A stretch of DNA of 64,000 nucleotides from an uncultured Peptococcaceae bacterium (GCA_910585405.1 CAJUDO010000011.1:23011-87010); one strand, 5' to 3'; positions 9,663-19,102 are shown, counted from the first letter of the stretch. Notes: a model not told the origin generated them from the sequence alone. Made by a program: numbers and translations.

Positions 9663-11723
9663 TCAGGCGAGACCTAAAAGGCAAAGCGATTGATGGAGAA
9701 AAAAACAGAGCAGCAGGCCTGTGAAGGTGGGCAACACTACCGCCAGTATAGTCCATGCCATGCTGCCTGTTTCTTTTTTTATGGTAAGGCAGGTGGTAGA
9801 GCATGGCCAGTGAAACAGACTGAATAATAGAAATGCGGCAGCAGTGGACCAGGTCCATCCGTGAGCGGTTAAGATACTGTACAATGCAGTATAATTATCC
9901 ATCTCTACCATGGAAGTGGTGGAAAGATACATCATGAGCATCAAGGGAATAACAATTTCATTGGCAGGCCAGCCCAAGAGAAAAGCCAATAAAATGACAC
10001 CGTCCATGCCAAAAGGCGTAGCTAAAGGATTCAGCAACCAGGCCAACAGTTGCAGCAGCGATTGGTCATTTACAAAGATATGAGATAATAGCCAGATGAG
10101 CAGTCCAGCAGGTGCTGCCACCATCACAGCGCGCAAAAGAACAAATACAGTGCGATCCAACAGGGAGCGGATCAGGATTTTGCCCATCTGGGGGCAACGA
10201 TAAGGCGGCAGCTCCAGGATAAAGGACGAAGGCATTCCCCGCAGGACAGTTTGCGACAAGAGCTTGGAGACCATCAGCGTGACAAAAAAACTAAATAAAA
10301 TGACAAGCAACAGCAAAAATGGCGCCAAAGATGAACTATTTCCAGCAAAAAACATAGTCAAAATTGCAATGAGAATGGGCAGACGCCCATTGCAGGGTGT
10401 AAAGCTATTGGTGAGAATAGCAATGAGCCGTTCCCGCGGCGATTCGATGATACGGCATCCAGTCACCCCAGCAGCGTTGCACCCGAATGACATACAGGTT
10501 GTAAGGCACTGTTTTCCGCAGGCTCCTGCTTTTTGAAAGCAATGGTCCAGATTGAAGGCGACGCGGGGCAGGTAGCCGCAATCCTCCAAAATCGTAAACA
10601 GCGGAAAAAAGATGGCCATTGGCGGCAACATCACAGCAATCACCCAACTCAAGGTTTGATATACACCTTCCAGCAGGCAGCTCTGCAGCCATTGGGGGGT
10701 GTGAAACCATTCTAGAACATCTTCTAAAATTAGGCCTCCCTGGTAAAAAAGTGCGCTCAGCCATTGGCTGGGATAGTTGGCGCCGCGTATGGTCAGCCAG
10801 AAAATAAAAGCTAAGGCTGCCAGCATAATGGGGATGCCGGTCCATTTTCCCATAAGCAGTTTATCAATACGGCGGTCTGTCTGTAAATGATCCTGTGCAT
10901 AGGTAACGCATTGTTCTTTGATTTGCTGTGCCTGGGCAATGAGTGTCTTATGCTCCGGCAATTCCTGAGAGAGATGCGCAGGCGTTTCTCTTTCTGTCAC
11001 CTGCCTTACCAGTTCCATGAGCTCTTTCACACCCTGCTTTTTTCCTGCAGCAATCCCTATAACCGGAAGTTCACTCAGTGCTTCCAATCGCTTGAAATCC
11101 AACTGAATTTTTTTGCGGGGCGCTTCGTCCATACAATTTACCGCTAAAATCACTGGTGAAAAAATTGCCTTCAGCTGCAACGCCAGAAGCAGATTGCGTT
11201 CCAGACAACTTACATCACAGACCACTATAATCGCATCCATTTGATTCTGTGTGATGTAATCGTAGCTTATCTGTTCATCACGGGAAACAGGAGAGAGGGA
11301 ATAGCAGCCGGGCAAATCCACAATGGTGTAGGATTTGTCGTCCAGAGAATAGGTTCCTCTAGCCAATTCAATGGTTTTTCCCGACCAGTTTCCCGTGTGC
11401 TGATGTAGTCCGGTCAAGGCGTTGAACAAGGTGCTCTTGCCCACATTGGGATTGCCTGCCAGCACGATGTTTTTTTCCCTTTCTGTCTGTTCCAGAGGCT
11501 GGATATAGATAGAAGCTGCATCTTCTCGACGAAGAGCGATTACGGTGTGATGAATCAGATATGCAGAGCTAGTGGCAGAAAAATTTTTTTGCAGACACTG
11601 AATTTCTACCCCTGCCACAAAGCCTAAATCCTGCAGCCGTTTGCGATTTTCCTGTTCTGTTTTTATCAGCTCAATGACAGCGCGTTCATTGGGCTGCAGC
11701 TGGTCTAGCGTTTCCTTTGACAT
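9663..11723 (-). CDS. feoB: Ferrous iron transporter FeoB with fused FeoA-like domain
   Basis: Fe(II) uptake permease of 686 residues. Residues about 1-78 form a FeoA-like SH3 domain, normally a separate protein. The G-protein domain follows, with G1 GNPNVGKS at 90-97, G3 DLPG at 136-139 and G4 NCMD near 204. The C-terminal half contains the gate-type membrane segments. An in-frame TTG at 11744 could extend the protein, but AAAGGAG lies just before the ATG at 11723. The gene runs against its neighbours and its stop is 6 bases from the serpin stop. Confidence 0.93.
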   Translation of the reverse strand: MSKETLDQLQPNERAVIELIKTEQENRKRLQDLGFVAGVEIQCLQKNFSATSSAYLIHHTVIALRREDAASIYIQPLEQTEREKNIVLAGNPNVGKSTLFNALTGLHQHTGNWSGKTIELARGTYSLDDKSYTIVDLPGCYSLSPVSRDEQISYDYITQNQMDAIIVVCDVSCLERNLLLALQLKAIFSPVILAVNCMDEAPRKKIQLDFKRLEALSELPVIGIAAGKKQGVKELMELVRQVTERETPAHLSQELPEHKTLIAQAQQIKEQCVTYAQDHLQTDRRIDKLLMGKWTGIPIMLAALAFIFWLTIRGANYPSQWLSALFYQGGLILEDVLEWFHTPQWLQSCLLEGVYQTLSWVIAVMLPPMAIFFPLFTILEDCGYLPRVAFNLDHCFQKAGACGKQCLTTCMSFGCNAAGVTGCRIIESPRERLIAILTNSFTPCNGRLPILIAILTMFFAGNSSSLAPFLLLLVILFSFFVTLMVSKLLSQTVLRGMPSSFILELPPYRCPQMGKILIRSLLDRTVFVLLRAVMVAAPAGLLIWLLSHIFVNDQSLLQLLAWLLNPLATPFGMDGVILLAFLLGWPANEIVIPLMLMMYLSTTSMVEMDNYTALYSILTAHGWTWSTAAAFLLFSLFHWPCSTTCLTIKKETGSMAWTILAVVLPTFTGLLLCFFLHQSLCLLGLA

Positions 11724-11845
11724 AAAAGACAGCTCCTTTGACAAGGCAGTTCATTTTCTACAGTCTATTCTCAGCAGCGAAGAAAGGTGCATGCTTTCAG
11801 AAAAAGGTTTGCGCAACAAAATTTTATAAAACTGCCTAAAAAAAC

Positions 11846-11873
11846 TTGACAACCTCGGCAGAATCTCTATAAT
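11846..11873 (+). promoter_or_regulatory. Sigma-A promoter of thrS
   Basis: Consensus TTGACA (11846-11851) and TATAAT (11868-11873) separated by 16 bases, with transcription expected near 11880, at the start of the T-box leader. Confidence 0.85.
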
Positions 11874-11879
11874 TAAATA

Positions 11880-12107
11880 AAGATAGAGAGAAACAGAGAA
11901 GAGAACATGCTGTATAGTATCAGTGACAGAGAGAAGCGCCTAGGCTGGAAGCGCTTTACGGCGTAGTGTACAGATACCATCTCGGAGTTTTCGCTGTGAA
12001 CAGTGAACGGGTGATGCCGTTATACAATCAGAGAGTGAGCGTGTTTGCGCTAACTTGGGTGGAACCACGGATTTTTGCATTCGTCCCAATGGGATGGATG
12101 CTTTTTT
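11880..12107 (+). promoter_or_regulatory. T-box leader (threonine) with terminator
   Basis: Leader RNA that senses uncharged tRNA-Thr. The conserved T-box GGGTGGAACCACGG is at 12057-12070. It is followed by a terminator: stem 12077-12087 with 12091-12101 (two G-T pairs) and a T run at 12102-12107. An ACC at 11976-11978 in the stem I region is a candidate threonine specifier codon, though I did not fold the RNA. Uncharged tRNA should favour the antiterminator and switch on thrS. Confidence 0.9.
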
Positions 12108-12150
12108 ATTTTTCGCAAACACGATATTTGCAAAAAAGGAGCGTATGAAC

Positions 12151-14058
12151 ATGATTCACATCACATTACCTGATGGTTCGGTGAGAACCTTTGAACAGGA
12201 ACAAATTACACCGCTGGAGGTAGCGAAAAATATCAGCAATGGTTTGGCAAAAAAAGCTATTGTAGCAAAAGTAAACGGTAATCTTTGCAGTTTGGGACAG
12301 CCTATTAACGAAGATGCCTCCGTAAGTATTTACACCTTTGACGATCCAGAAGGGCGAGATACTTTCCATCACAGCACCTCCCATATTTTGGCGCAGGCTG
12401 TGCAAAAATTATTTCCCGGCACCAAATTGGGCATTGGCCCTGCTATCAAAGATGGATTTTATTATGATTTTGATTCAGAACACAAATTTACGCCGGCAGA
12501 TTTGGAATTGATTGAAGCTGAAATGCTAAAAATCGTACAGGCAGATGAATCTTATCAGCGTCAGGAATTATCCAGAGCTGATGCCATTGCCATGTTCACA
12601 GAAAAAGGGGAGCCTTACAAAGTTGAACTGATCAATGATCTGCCTGAAGATGCCACCATCAGTATTTATACACAGGGGAGTTTCACCGATTTATGTGCCG
12701 GTCCCCATATTTTGAGTACCGGAATTGTCAAAGCTCCTAAACTATTGAGTCTGGCTGGTGCTTATTGGAGAGGCAGCGAAAAAAACAAAATGCTACAGCG
12801 TATCTATGGGACATCCTTCCCTAAAAAAGCAGAGCTGGAAGAACATTTATATAAATTAGAAGAAGCAAAACGCCGCGACCATAGAAAGTTGGGGCAGGAA
12901 TTGCAATTGTTCACTTTCGTAGATGAAGCACCAGGTTTCCCGTTGTTTTATCCGAAAGGAATTGTACTGCGCAATAACCTGGAAAACTTTTGGCGGGAGC
13001 TGCACGCGAAAGCTGGTTATGCAGAAATCCGCACGCCGATGATCATGAGCCGCAGCTTGTGGGAGCGCTCCGGCCATTGGGACCATTATCAGGACAATAT
13101 GTACTTTACAGAAATCGACGAAGAGCCTTATGCCATCAAGCCGATGAACTGCCCAGGCGGAATCCTGCTGTATAACAGTCAGCTGCACAGCTATCGGGAA
13201 TTGCCGCTGCGCTGGAGCGAGCTGGGGTTGGTACATCGCCATGAGCTGTCCGGAGCGCTGCACGGTTTGATGCGTGTGCGTGCGTTCACACAGGATGATG
13301 CCCATATCTTCATGTTGCCAGAACAGATCAATGAAGAAGTAAAAGGCGTCATCAAATTGATTGACAGTGTTTATAAAACTTTCGGTTTCACCTATCATGT
13401 AGAGTTATCTACCCGTCCAGAGGATTCTATGGGCTCTGATGAATTATGGGAACGGGCAACTGACGCTTTGCGGGATGCCTTGAAGGATCTCAACATGGAC
13501 TATATTGTCAATGAGGGGGACGGCGCTTTTTACGGTCCTAAAATTGACTTCCATCTGCAGGACTGCCTGGATCGCACATGGCAGTGCGGTACCATTCAAT
13601 TGGACTTCCAGATGCCGGAAAAATTTGATATGTGCTATATCGGCGAGGATGGCGAAAAACATCGCCCAGTTATGGTACACAGAACGGTATTCGGCAGTAT
13701 TGAACGATTCATCGGCATTTTGACAGAGCATTATGCTGGTGCTTATCCAACCTGGCTGGCTCCTGTACAGGCCATTGTGCTGCCCATCACTGACAAGTTC
13801 AACGCCTATGCCGCACAGGTTGCAGAGCAATTAACTCAGGCAGGTGTGCGTGTAGAAGTGGATCACCGCAACGAAAAAATCGGCTACAAGATTCGCGAGG
13901 CGCAGATGCAAAAAATTCCTTATATGCTGGTAGTGGGCGAAAAAGAGGCATCCAGTCAGACTGTGAGTCTGCGCAAACGGGGTGAAGGGGATCTTGGCGC
14001 TGTTTCTGTAGAACAGTTGGTTTCTGATTTGGTTTGCGAAATAAAAGAACGGAGATAG
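12151..14058 (+). CDS. thrS: Threonyl-tRNA synthetase
   Basis: Charges tRNA-Thr. The 635-residue protein has an N-terminal TGS domain (about 1-62), an editing domain with HHSTSH (about 73-78) and the CAGPH motif, the class II catalytic core (with GHWDHYQDNMY and the NCPGG region), and a C-terminal anticodon-binding domain (about 535-635). The frame is open into the leader. ATG 12145 lies only 3 bases after GGAG, whereas ATG 12151 has a 9-base spacing and gives the usual start MIHITLPDGS. It is controlled by the T-box upstream. Confidence 0.97.
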   Translation: MIHITLPDGSVRTFEQEQITPLEVAKNISNGLAKKAIVAKVNGNLCSLGQPINEDASVSIYTFDDPEGRDTFHHSTSHILAQAVQKLFPGTKLGIGPAIKDGFYYDFDSEHKFTPADLELIEAEMLKIVQADESYQRQELSRADAIAMFTEKGEPYKVELINDLPEDATISIYTQGSFTDLCAGPHILSTGIVKAPKLLSLAGAYWRGSEKNKMLQRIYGTSFPKKAELEEHLYKLEEAKRRDHRKLGQELQLFTFVDEAPGFPLFYPKGIVLRNNLENFWRELHAKAGYAEIRTPMIMSRSLWERSGHWDHYQDNMYFTEIDEEPYAIKPMNCPGGILLYNSQLHSYRELPLRWSELGLVHRHELSGALHGLMRVRAFTQDDAHIFMLPEQINEEVKGVIKLIDSVYKTFGFTYHVELSTRPEDSMGSDELWERATDALRDALKDLNMDYIVNEGDGAFYGPKIDFHLQDCLDRTWQCGTIQLDFQMPEKFDMCYIGEDGEKHRPVMVHRTVFGSIERFIGILTEHYAGAYPTWLAPVQAIVLPITDKFNAYAAQVAEQLTQAGVRVEVDHRNEKIGYKIREAQMQKIPYMLVVGEKEASSQTVSLRKRGEGDLGAVSVEQLVSDLVCEIKERR

Positions 14059-14079
14059 GAAAATTTTTAAAAATTTTTC

Positions 14080-14108
14080 TTGACATTTTTGATAAAGCGT
14101 TGTATGAT
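14080..14108 (+). promoter_or_regulatory. Sigma-A promoter of infC-rpmI-rplT
   Basis: TTGACA (14080-14085), 17-base spacer, TATGAT (14103-14108), about 20 bases after thrS. Confidence 0.85.
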
Positions 14109-14114
14109 TAACAA

Positions 14115-14277
14115 GTTGATTCAAACAGAATAGCTTATTTTAAAGTAGAAACCATCCGTTTCTCACCTTCCAGCCGGTTGCTGAGTTGGTTTTCGCAAGC
14201 ATGTATCGTCAGAATTGCAGATTATAAAAGATGCAGTCTGATTTTTGAGCGGATGGAGTATGCCATCCGCTTTTTTG
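14115..14277 (+). promoter_or_regulatory. infC leader with attenuator (L20-leader-like)
   Basis: A leader of about 160 bases between the promoter and infC ends in a strong terminator: AGCGGATGG (14248-14256), 6-base loop, CCATCCGCT (14263-14271), then T residues. The segment near 14153 (ACCATCCGTTTC) is partly complementary to the terminator 5' arm and could form an alternative structure. In Bacillus this operon is autoregulated by ribosomal protein L20 through a leader terminator. The position fits that model, but the L20-binding fold was not computed. Confidence 0.75.
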
Positions 14278-14301
14278 TTTACTTCCGAGGAGGGAACGAT
14301 T

Positions 14302-14814
14302 ATTAGTAAAGAGTTGAGAATTAACGAAGAGATTCGTTGTAAAGAAGTCCGTTTAGTAGATGATGCAGGGCAGCAGTTAGGCGTTATGGCGCCACGGGAA
14401 GCTGTAAAAATTGCTGCTGAAAAAAATCTGGATTTGGTTGAGGTTGCTCCTACAGCCAATCCACCGGTTTGCCGTATCATGGACTATGGAAAATATAAGT
14501 ATGAGCAGAGCAAAAAAGAACGGGAAGCGAAAAAAAATCAGCGTACCATTACCGTGAAAGAAGTGAAGCTCAGACCAAACATTGAAGATCATGACTTCCT
14601 GACGAAAGCCAGAAACGCCGCTAAATTTTTGGCTGGCGGAGACAAAGTAAAAGTAACCATTATGTTCCGCGGCCGCGAGATTACCCATCCGGAGCTGGGC
14701 CAGGAACTATGCGAACGTTTTGCGCAAGAGCTTTCCGATGTTGCCAAAGTTGAAAAATCAGCTAAGGTGGAAGGTAGAAATATGATTATGATCTTGGCTC
14801 CGGTCAAAGATTAA
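14302..14814 (+). CDS. infC: Translation initiation factor IF-3
   Basis: Binds the 30S subunit and proofreads start-codon choice. No ATG, GTG or TTG lies at the expected N-terminus. The GAGGAGGG site (14287-14294) is followed by two ATT codons at 14299 and 14302, then SKELRINEEIR, the family's N-terminus. ATT as start is the classical rare initiation codon of infC, which IF-3 itself discriminates against. I chose 14302 for its 7-base spacing; 14299 is the alternative. The 170 residues contain both IF-3 domains joined by the lysine-rich linker near 75-90. First gene of infC-rpmI-rplT. Confidence 0.95.
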   Translation: MSKELRINEEIRCKEVRLVDDAGQQLGVMAPREAVKIAAEKNLDLVEVAPTANPPVCRIMDYGKYKYEQSKKEREAKKNQRTITVKEVKLRPNIEDHDFLTKARNAAKFLAGGDKVKVTIMFRGREITHPELGQELCERFAQELSDVAKVEKSAKVEGRNMIMILAPVKD

Positions 14815-14851
14815 TTTGAAGCGTATCAGCAAGTGAGAGGAGGAAATTATT

Positions 14852-15049
14852 ATGCCAAAGATGAAAACTCATAGAGGTGCTGCAAAAAGATTCAGTAAGA
14901 CAGGGTCTGGTAAAATCAAAAGAAATCATGCTTTTACCAGTCATATTTTAGAAAAGAAATCCCCTAAGAGAAAACGTAATCTGCGTAAATCCGCAATTAT
15001 GTTTGAAGGCGATGCAAAACGTGTAACAAAATTAATTCCTTACAAATAA
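14852..15049 (+). CDS. rpmI: 50S ribosomal protein L35
   Basis: A 65-residue basic protein starting [14 protein letters not shown], the L35 hallmark, with the [10 protein letters not shown] segment in the middle. AGAGGAGG precedes the ATG. It sits in the conserved infC-rpmI-rplT order, 37 bases after infC. Confidence 0.98.
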   Translation: MPKMKTHRGAAKRFSKTGSGKIKRNHAFTSHILEKKSPKRKRNLRKSAIMFEGDAKRVTKLIPYK

Positions 15050-15082
15050 TAGGTAAGTGCATAGAAGGAGGTTGGACAACCC

Positions 15083-15439
15083 ATGGCAAGAGTAAAACGT
15101 GGTGTAACTACACACCGCAGACATAAAAAAATCTTAAGACAGGCAAAAGGTTACTATGGTAACCGTTCTAAAATTTACCGCGTAGCAAATCAGGCAGTAA
15201 TGCGTTCTCTGCAGTATGCTTACGCACACAGAAGACTACGTAAACGTGACTTCCGCAAACTGTGGATTGCTCGTATCAATGCTGCTTGCAGAATGAATGA
15301 CATGTCTTACAGCAGATTCATCAATGGCTTGAACAAAGCCGGCGTGGAAATCAACCGCAAAGTTTTGGCTGATTTAGCTGTGACAGATGCCAAAGCATTC
15401 AGCGATTTGGTTGAAGTAGCCAAAAAAGCATTAGCATAA
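15083..15439 (+). CDS. rplT: 50S ribosomal protein L20
   Basis: A 118-residue early-assembly 23S rRNA-binding protein, with [16 protein letters not shown] at the start and the [14 protein letters not shown] motif typical of L20. A GAAGGAGG site precedes the ATG. L20 is the likely autogenous repressor acting on the infC leader. The operon ends with the hairpin at 15448. Confidence 0.98.
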   Translation: MARVKRGVTTHRRHKKILRQAKGYYGNRSKIYRVANQAVMRSLQYAYAHRRLRKRDFRKLWIARINAACRMNDMSYSRFINGLNKAGVEINRKVLADLAVTDAKAFSDLVEVAKKALA

Positions 15440-15447
15440 AAATTTTG

Positions 15448-15494
15448 AGAGGATATTTCAGAGGTTGCGTACCTGTGGAATATCCTCTGTTTTT
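15448..15494 (+). terminator. Terminator of infC operon
   Basis: A 12-bp stem (15448-15459 with 15477-15488, one G-T pair) with a small nested AGGT/ACCT pairing in the loop, followed by GTTTTTATTTT. Confidence 0.85.
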
Positions 15495-15522
15495 ATTTTA
15501 AGGATAAAAGGAGTAAACCAAA

Positions 15523-15801
15523 ATGGTTTTAAAATTCGTAATTTTTTATCTGATAGTCCTAAATTTGCTGGGATTTTTTTTCATGGGCAGTGATAAACGC
15601 AAAGCTCAAAAGGAACAATGGCGCATACCGGAACGAAATTTTTTTATCATAGCACTATTAGGGGGAAGTTTAGGCTGTTGGTTGGGAATGCAGACCTTTC
15701 GCCATAAAACCAAGCATCGTATCTTTACCATTGGCATACCAGCTATTGTCCTTGGACAGATTATATGTGCATTGATTCTGTTGGGAAAAGGATTTATATA
15801 A
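15523..15801 (+). CDS. DUF1294 family membrane protein
   Basis: A 92-residue protein with hydrophobic segments near 3-20, 40-55 and 70-90. The family motifs MGSDKRKAQKEQWRIPE and FRHKTKHRIF are clear. The function of the family is unknown. It begins 29 bases after the infC-operon terminator with an AAAAGGAG site, so it depends on read-through or its own weak promoter. Confidence 0.85.
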   Translation: MVLKFVIFYLIVLNLLGFFFMGSDKRKAQKEQWRIPERNFFIIALLGGSLGCWLGMQTFRHKTKHRIFTIGIPAIVLGQIICALILLGKGFI

Positions 15802-16124
15802 AATGTCTGTCTATGCAGTTATATATATTTGTAGCTTATGAATGCTTTTTAGAATATGAGAGATACTTCTATCTGTTTTTTACAAACAATGAAGAATTAT
15901 CTATGTACTAAACCAAAATAAACAACGCTCTGTCAATTCCGTTTGCAGAGCGTTGTTTATTTTGTAATAACAATTGAAGTAGAGCACGAATTTTAACTGT
16001 GGTCTAGACATAGAATTGGTAAGAGAAGTTGTTTGTGAAATATTTTCCAGAGCACTATACTTAAATTAAGAAAAATATTTTATCTATTCAATATTTTTAT
16101 TTATTATTTAAGGAGGAACAGAGA
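15802..16124 (+). other. Intergenic region with terminator, left edge of accessory island
   Basis: A 323-base AT-rich gap. Apart from the strong inverted repeat at 15915-15963 it shows no reading frame or recognisable riboswitch. A promoter for the following phosphodiesterase gene is expected here, but I see no good consensus. Confidence 0.45.
15915..15963. terminator. Perfect 18-bp inverted repeat, terminator
   Basis: 15915-15932 pairs perfectly with 15946-15963 around a 13-base loop. A-rich on one side and T-rich on the other, so it could act in both directions. Confidence 0.85.
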
Positions 16125-18176
16125 ATGAGTATGAAACGCGCTATGATGATTGGCTTAGATGGAGCTGATCCCGTTGTCTGCAAACGGCTGGTTGCAGAAG
16201 GAAGAATGCCAAACCTAAAGAAAATTTTGGAGCAGGGTGTCGCCACAGAAAAACTGAATATGATGGGTGTATTGCCAACCATCACCCCGCCAAACTGGGC
16301 CACTTTGGCAACAGGCTGTTATCCTCGTACCCATGGTGTAACCTGTTTTTTAAATCATACCTTGGGAAAATCATTAGGAATTACAGAAATCAATTGGGAT
16401 TCCCGGAGAGTTCATGCAGAAATGATTTGGGAAGCTTTTGCAGCAGAAGGCCGGAAATCTATTATGCTAAACTATTGTGAAGCCTGGCCGCCTCGCACAA
16501 AAGATGAAAATTCCATCTTTATTGATGGTACCGGCGTAGTGCCTTTCCTGCGTTCTTCTGTGCAATTTCAGAAGGTTGTTCGCATGAAAGCAGACTATCC
16601 ATCCATGAAAGATATTCCTCATGTAGTAAATCAAAGTTCCTCAGACTGTGTTGTATTTAATGACCAGGTTGAAAAATTCGGCAAAAATGATACCGGTACC
16701 AATGGGATGCCAATGGAAATGAGCAAAGACGATTTGGTTGCTGCAATGACGGGCAGTCATTTTACTGCAAATATGCCTTTAGAAAGTGAAGGTTTTGTGA
16801 TTAAAGGGTTGAGTGCAGAAGAAGCAAGTAACAGTGACAGTACAGATACGTTATACACCCCGCTAAAAGACGCCGATGGTTGGGCCTTTGAAATTCCAGA
16901 GGGCGCCAAAGAAGCCGTAATCACCATGAATAATGCACTGCATCGGAGATATGCATTAATTACCGGTGAACACTATGATACAGTGACATTATATAAAAAT
17001 AAAAAAACGCCACAACCTTTAGGCAGTGCTAAATTAGGGCAATGGTCTGCACCAATTTTTGACTCCTTCACCATCAGTGACGAAAATAAACGGGTTGCTT
17101 ATTATATTCGCAATATGGAAATGAATGAAGACGGTACAGAAGGTAGATTTTATATTTCTCATGTTCTGAACACAGAGGATGACAGTTACTTCTATCCGAA
17201 AGCAATGTGCAAAGAACTGATGGAGCATGTGGGCCCGATGTGTTACTTTGCTACCATTGACCGTCATACACCCATTGGTGATGCGATGGAGTTGGAATCT
17301 TTTGATATGATTAACGATTGGCATATGAGAGCCACAGAATATCTTTTCGACACCAATCCTGATTGGCAGTTATTTTACATCCATTTACACAGCATTGACT
17401 TAGTCAACCATCACTATATGGAGCAGGCTTCTGAGGGCAGGGATGAAAACTGGAAAGACAACCGCGAAATTATTGACCGAATCTATGAGATAAACGATAA
17501 ATACCTGGGAACTGTCTTGAAATATTTGGACGAAAATACTTGCGTTGCCATTTGTTCTGACCATGCTGCCATTCCCCGTTCTGTTGGTTGTGAAAACCCC
17601 GGTATCGGCGAATTGAGCGGAATCAATGCCGGCGTATTTGAAGAATTGGGATATACCAGCTTATTTTCTGTACCTGGCATAGAAGGTATGTACAAAATTG
17701 ACTGGGAGCATACGAGAGCCATCCAGCACAGGACCAGCCATGTCTATATCAATTTAAAGGGCAGAGATCCAGAAGGTATTGTAGAACCAGAAGAATATGA
17801 TGCTTTAGTACAACAAATTATCAGTGATTTGTATAATTATCGGGATCCACGGACCGGAAAACGCGTAGTTGCCTTTGCCATGACCAGAGAAGAAATGGAA
17901 ACTATCGGTATGGGCGGTCCCCACTGCGGCGATATTTTCTTCCAGCTGACAAAAGATTTTGGCTTCGAACACGGCAATTCTTTACAATGTGTGACCAACG
18001 ATGGCTATTCCTTAGATTGCTTATGCGTATTGGCAGGCATGGGCATGAAAAAGGGAGAAACCATTGCCCGTCCAATCCGCAATGTAGATATTGTGCCTAC
18101 GTTATGTCATTTAGTTGGCAACAGAATGCCGAAAGAAGTAGAAGGCGGTATTATTTATCAGGCATTAGAATCCTGA
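16125..18176 (+). CDS. AlkP-superfamily phosphodiesterase/nucleotide pyrophosphatase-like protein (copy 1)
   Basis: A 683-residue metal-dependent hydrolase of the alkaline phosphatase superfamily. The metal ligand D12 lies in GLDGADP; T54 in PTITPPNW aligns with the threonine nucleophile of type I phosphodiesterases. Further ligand motifs are HSIDLVNHH (about 422-430), CSDHAA (about 481-486) and PHCGD near 600. No signal peptide is present, so it is probably cytosolic. The substrate is unknown; a phospho- or sulfo-ester taken up by a neighbouring carrier is inference. A close paralogue is encoded at 22,608. An AAGGAGGAAC site precedes the ATG. The ABC ATPase and zinc-ribbon genes follow, probably in the same transcript. 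Confidence 0.85.
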   Translation: MSMKRAMMIGLDGADPVVCKRLVAEGRMPNLKKILEQGVATEKLNMMGVLPTITPPNWATLATGCYPRTHGVTCFLNHTLGKSLGITEINWDSRRVHAEMIWEAFAAEGRKSIMLNYCEAWPPRTKDENSIFIDGTGVVPFLRSSVQFQKVVRMKADYPSMKDIPHVVNQSSSDCVVFNDQVEKFGKNDTGTNGMPMEMSKDDLVAAMTGSHFTANMPLESEGFVIKGLSAEEASNSDSTDTLYTPLKDADGWAFEIPEGAKEAVITMNNALHRRYALITGEHYDTVTLYKNKKTPQPLGSAKLGQWSAPIFDSFTISDENKRVAYYIRNMEMNEDGTEGRFYISHVLNTEDDSYFYPKAMCKELMEHVGPMCYFATIDRHTPIGDAMELESFDMINDWHMRATEYLFDTNPDWQLFYIHLHSIDLVNHHYMEQASEGRDENWKDNREIIDRIYEINDKYLGTVLKYLDENTCVAICSDHAAIPRSVGCENPGIGELSGINAGVFEELGYTSLFSVPGIEGMYKIDWEHTRAIQHRTSHVYINLKGRDPEGIVEPEEYDALVQQIISDLYNYRDPRTGKRVVAFAMTREEMETIGMGGPHCGDIFFQLTKDFGFEHGNSLQCVTNDGYSLDCLCVLAGMGMKKGETIARPIRNVDIVPTLCHLVGNRMPKEVEGGIIYQALES

Positions 18177-18213
18177 ACCCTCTATTTATTACGTTTGCAT
18201 GTTTTGCAGCTTT

Positions 18214-18242
18214 CCTATTCGCCCTGAAAAAGGGCGAGTAGG
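18214..18242 (+). repeat. Hairpin between phosphodiesterase and ABC ATPase genes
   Basis: A 12-bp stem (18214-18225 with 18231-18242) with GAAAA loop and one G-T pair, without a T tail. It is more likely an mRNA-processing or attenuating hairpin than a full terminator. Confidence 0.6.
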
Positions 18243-18259
18243 ATTTATGAGGTGTGCCT

Positions 18260-19102
18260 ATGGCTTTGTTGAAAACAGAAAATCTAGGACTAAAAAAAGG
18301 AAGTAAGTATATTCTGAAGGATATTAACTGGGAAATACAATCCGGTGACAACTGGGTACTTTTTGGCTTGAACGGATGCGGAAAAACCACACTGTTAAGT
18401 ATCTTGGCAGGATATCAATCAGGAAATGAGGGCTATAACTGTCTTTTTGATGAAAAAGTAGATAAAAATAATTTTTTACAGTTGAGAAAACGGATTGGCT
18501 TTGTAAGCAGTTCTTTTTTTGACCGTTATTTGAAAAAAGAATTGGTAACGGATATTGTGTTGGCAGGAAAATTCGGCACCCTCGGAATCGCGGGAGAAAT
18601 CGCAGATGAGGATATCCAGAAAGCGAAAAGCCTTTCCCGGATATTGGGCATAGAGAAAAAAATGCGTTATCCCTATGATTGCCTTTCAAAGGGACAACAG
18701 CAACGTGTCTTGATTGCCCGTGCTATGATGAATGAGCCAGAGATTTTACTTTTGGATGAACCGTGCAGCGGTTTGGATATGATTGCGCGGGAAACATTTC
18801 TGCACAATATCCAGGATTTGGCTGAAAGGAATAGGATGGCAATCGTTTATGTGACCCATCATACGGAAGAAATTTTACCCTTTTTCAATAAAGCAGCCTT
18901 GATGAAGGATGGAGAACTGGTGGAAAAAGGGGAGTTGGAGGAGGTTTTCTCCCAAGAAATTTTAGAAAAGTTTTTCGGCGTAAAAACCAGTATTTTGTGG
19001 ACAGATCAGCACTTTTTTATCAATCTTGATTTACAGATTCAGCATCAGGGGATAGAGAGCTTTAAGAAGGAGGCGTACCATGGATCCGCAAAAAATTCTT
19101 GA
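18260..19102 (+). CDS. Orphan ABC-type ATPase (copy 1)
   Basis: A 280-residue ABC ATPase. Walker A GLNGCGKT is at 36-43, signature LSKGQQQRV near 148, Walker B LLLDEPCSGLD, H-loop in VTHHTEEI. No permease gene is adjacent, so it is either a soluble ATPase (like ModF/YlmA-type proteins) or serves a distant partner. The C-terminal ending SILWTDQHFFINLDL is conserved in the second copy at 27,281. A GTG lies at 18254, but GAGG at 18249-18252 positions the ATG at 18260. It overlaps the zinc-ribbon gene by 23 bases, indicating tight coupling. Confidence 0.85.
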   Translation: MALLKTENLGLKKGSKYILKDINWEIQSGDNWVLFGLNGCGKTTLLSILAGYQSGNEGYNCLFDEKVDKNNFLQLRKRIGFVSSSFFDRYLKKELVTDIVLAGKFGTLGIAGEIADEDIQKAKSLSRILGIEKKMRYPYDCLSKGQQQRVLIARAMMNEPEILLLDEPCSGLDMIARETFLHNIQDLAERNRMAIVYVTHHTEEILPFFNKAALMKDGELVEKGELEEVFSQEILEKFFGVKTSILWTDQHFFINLDLQIQHQGIESFKKEAYHGSAKNS

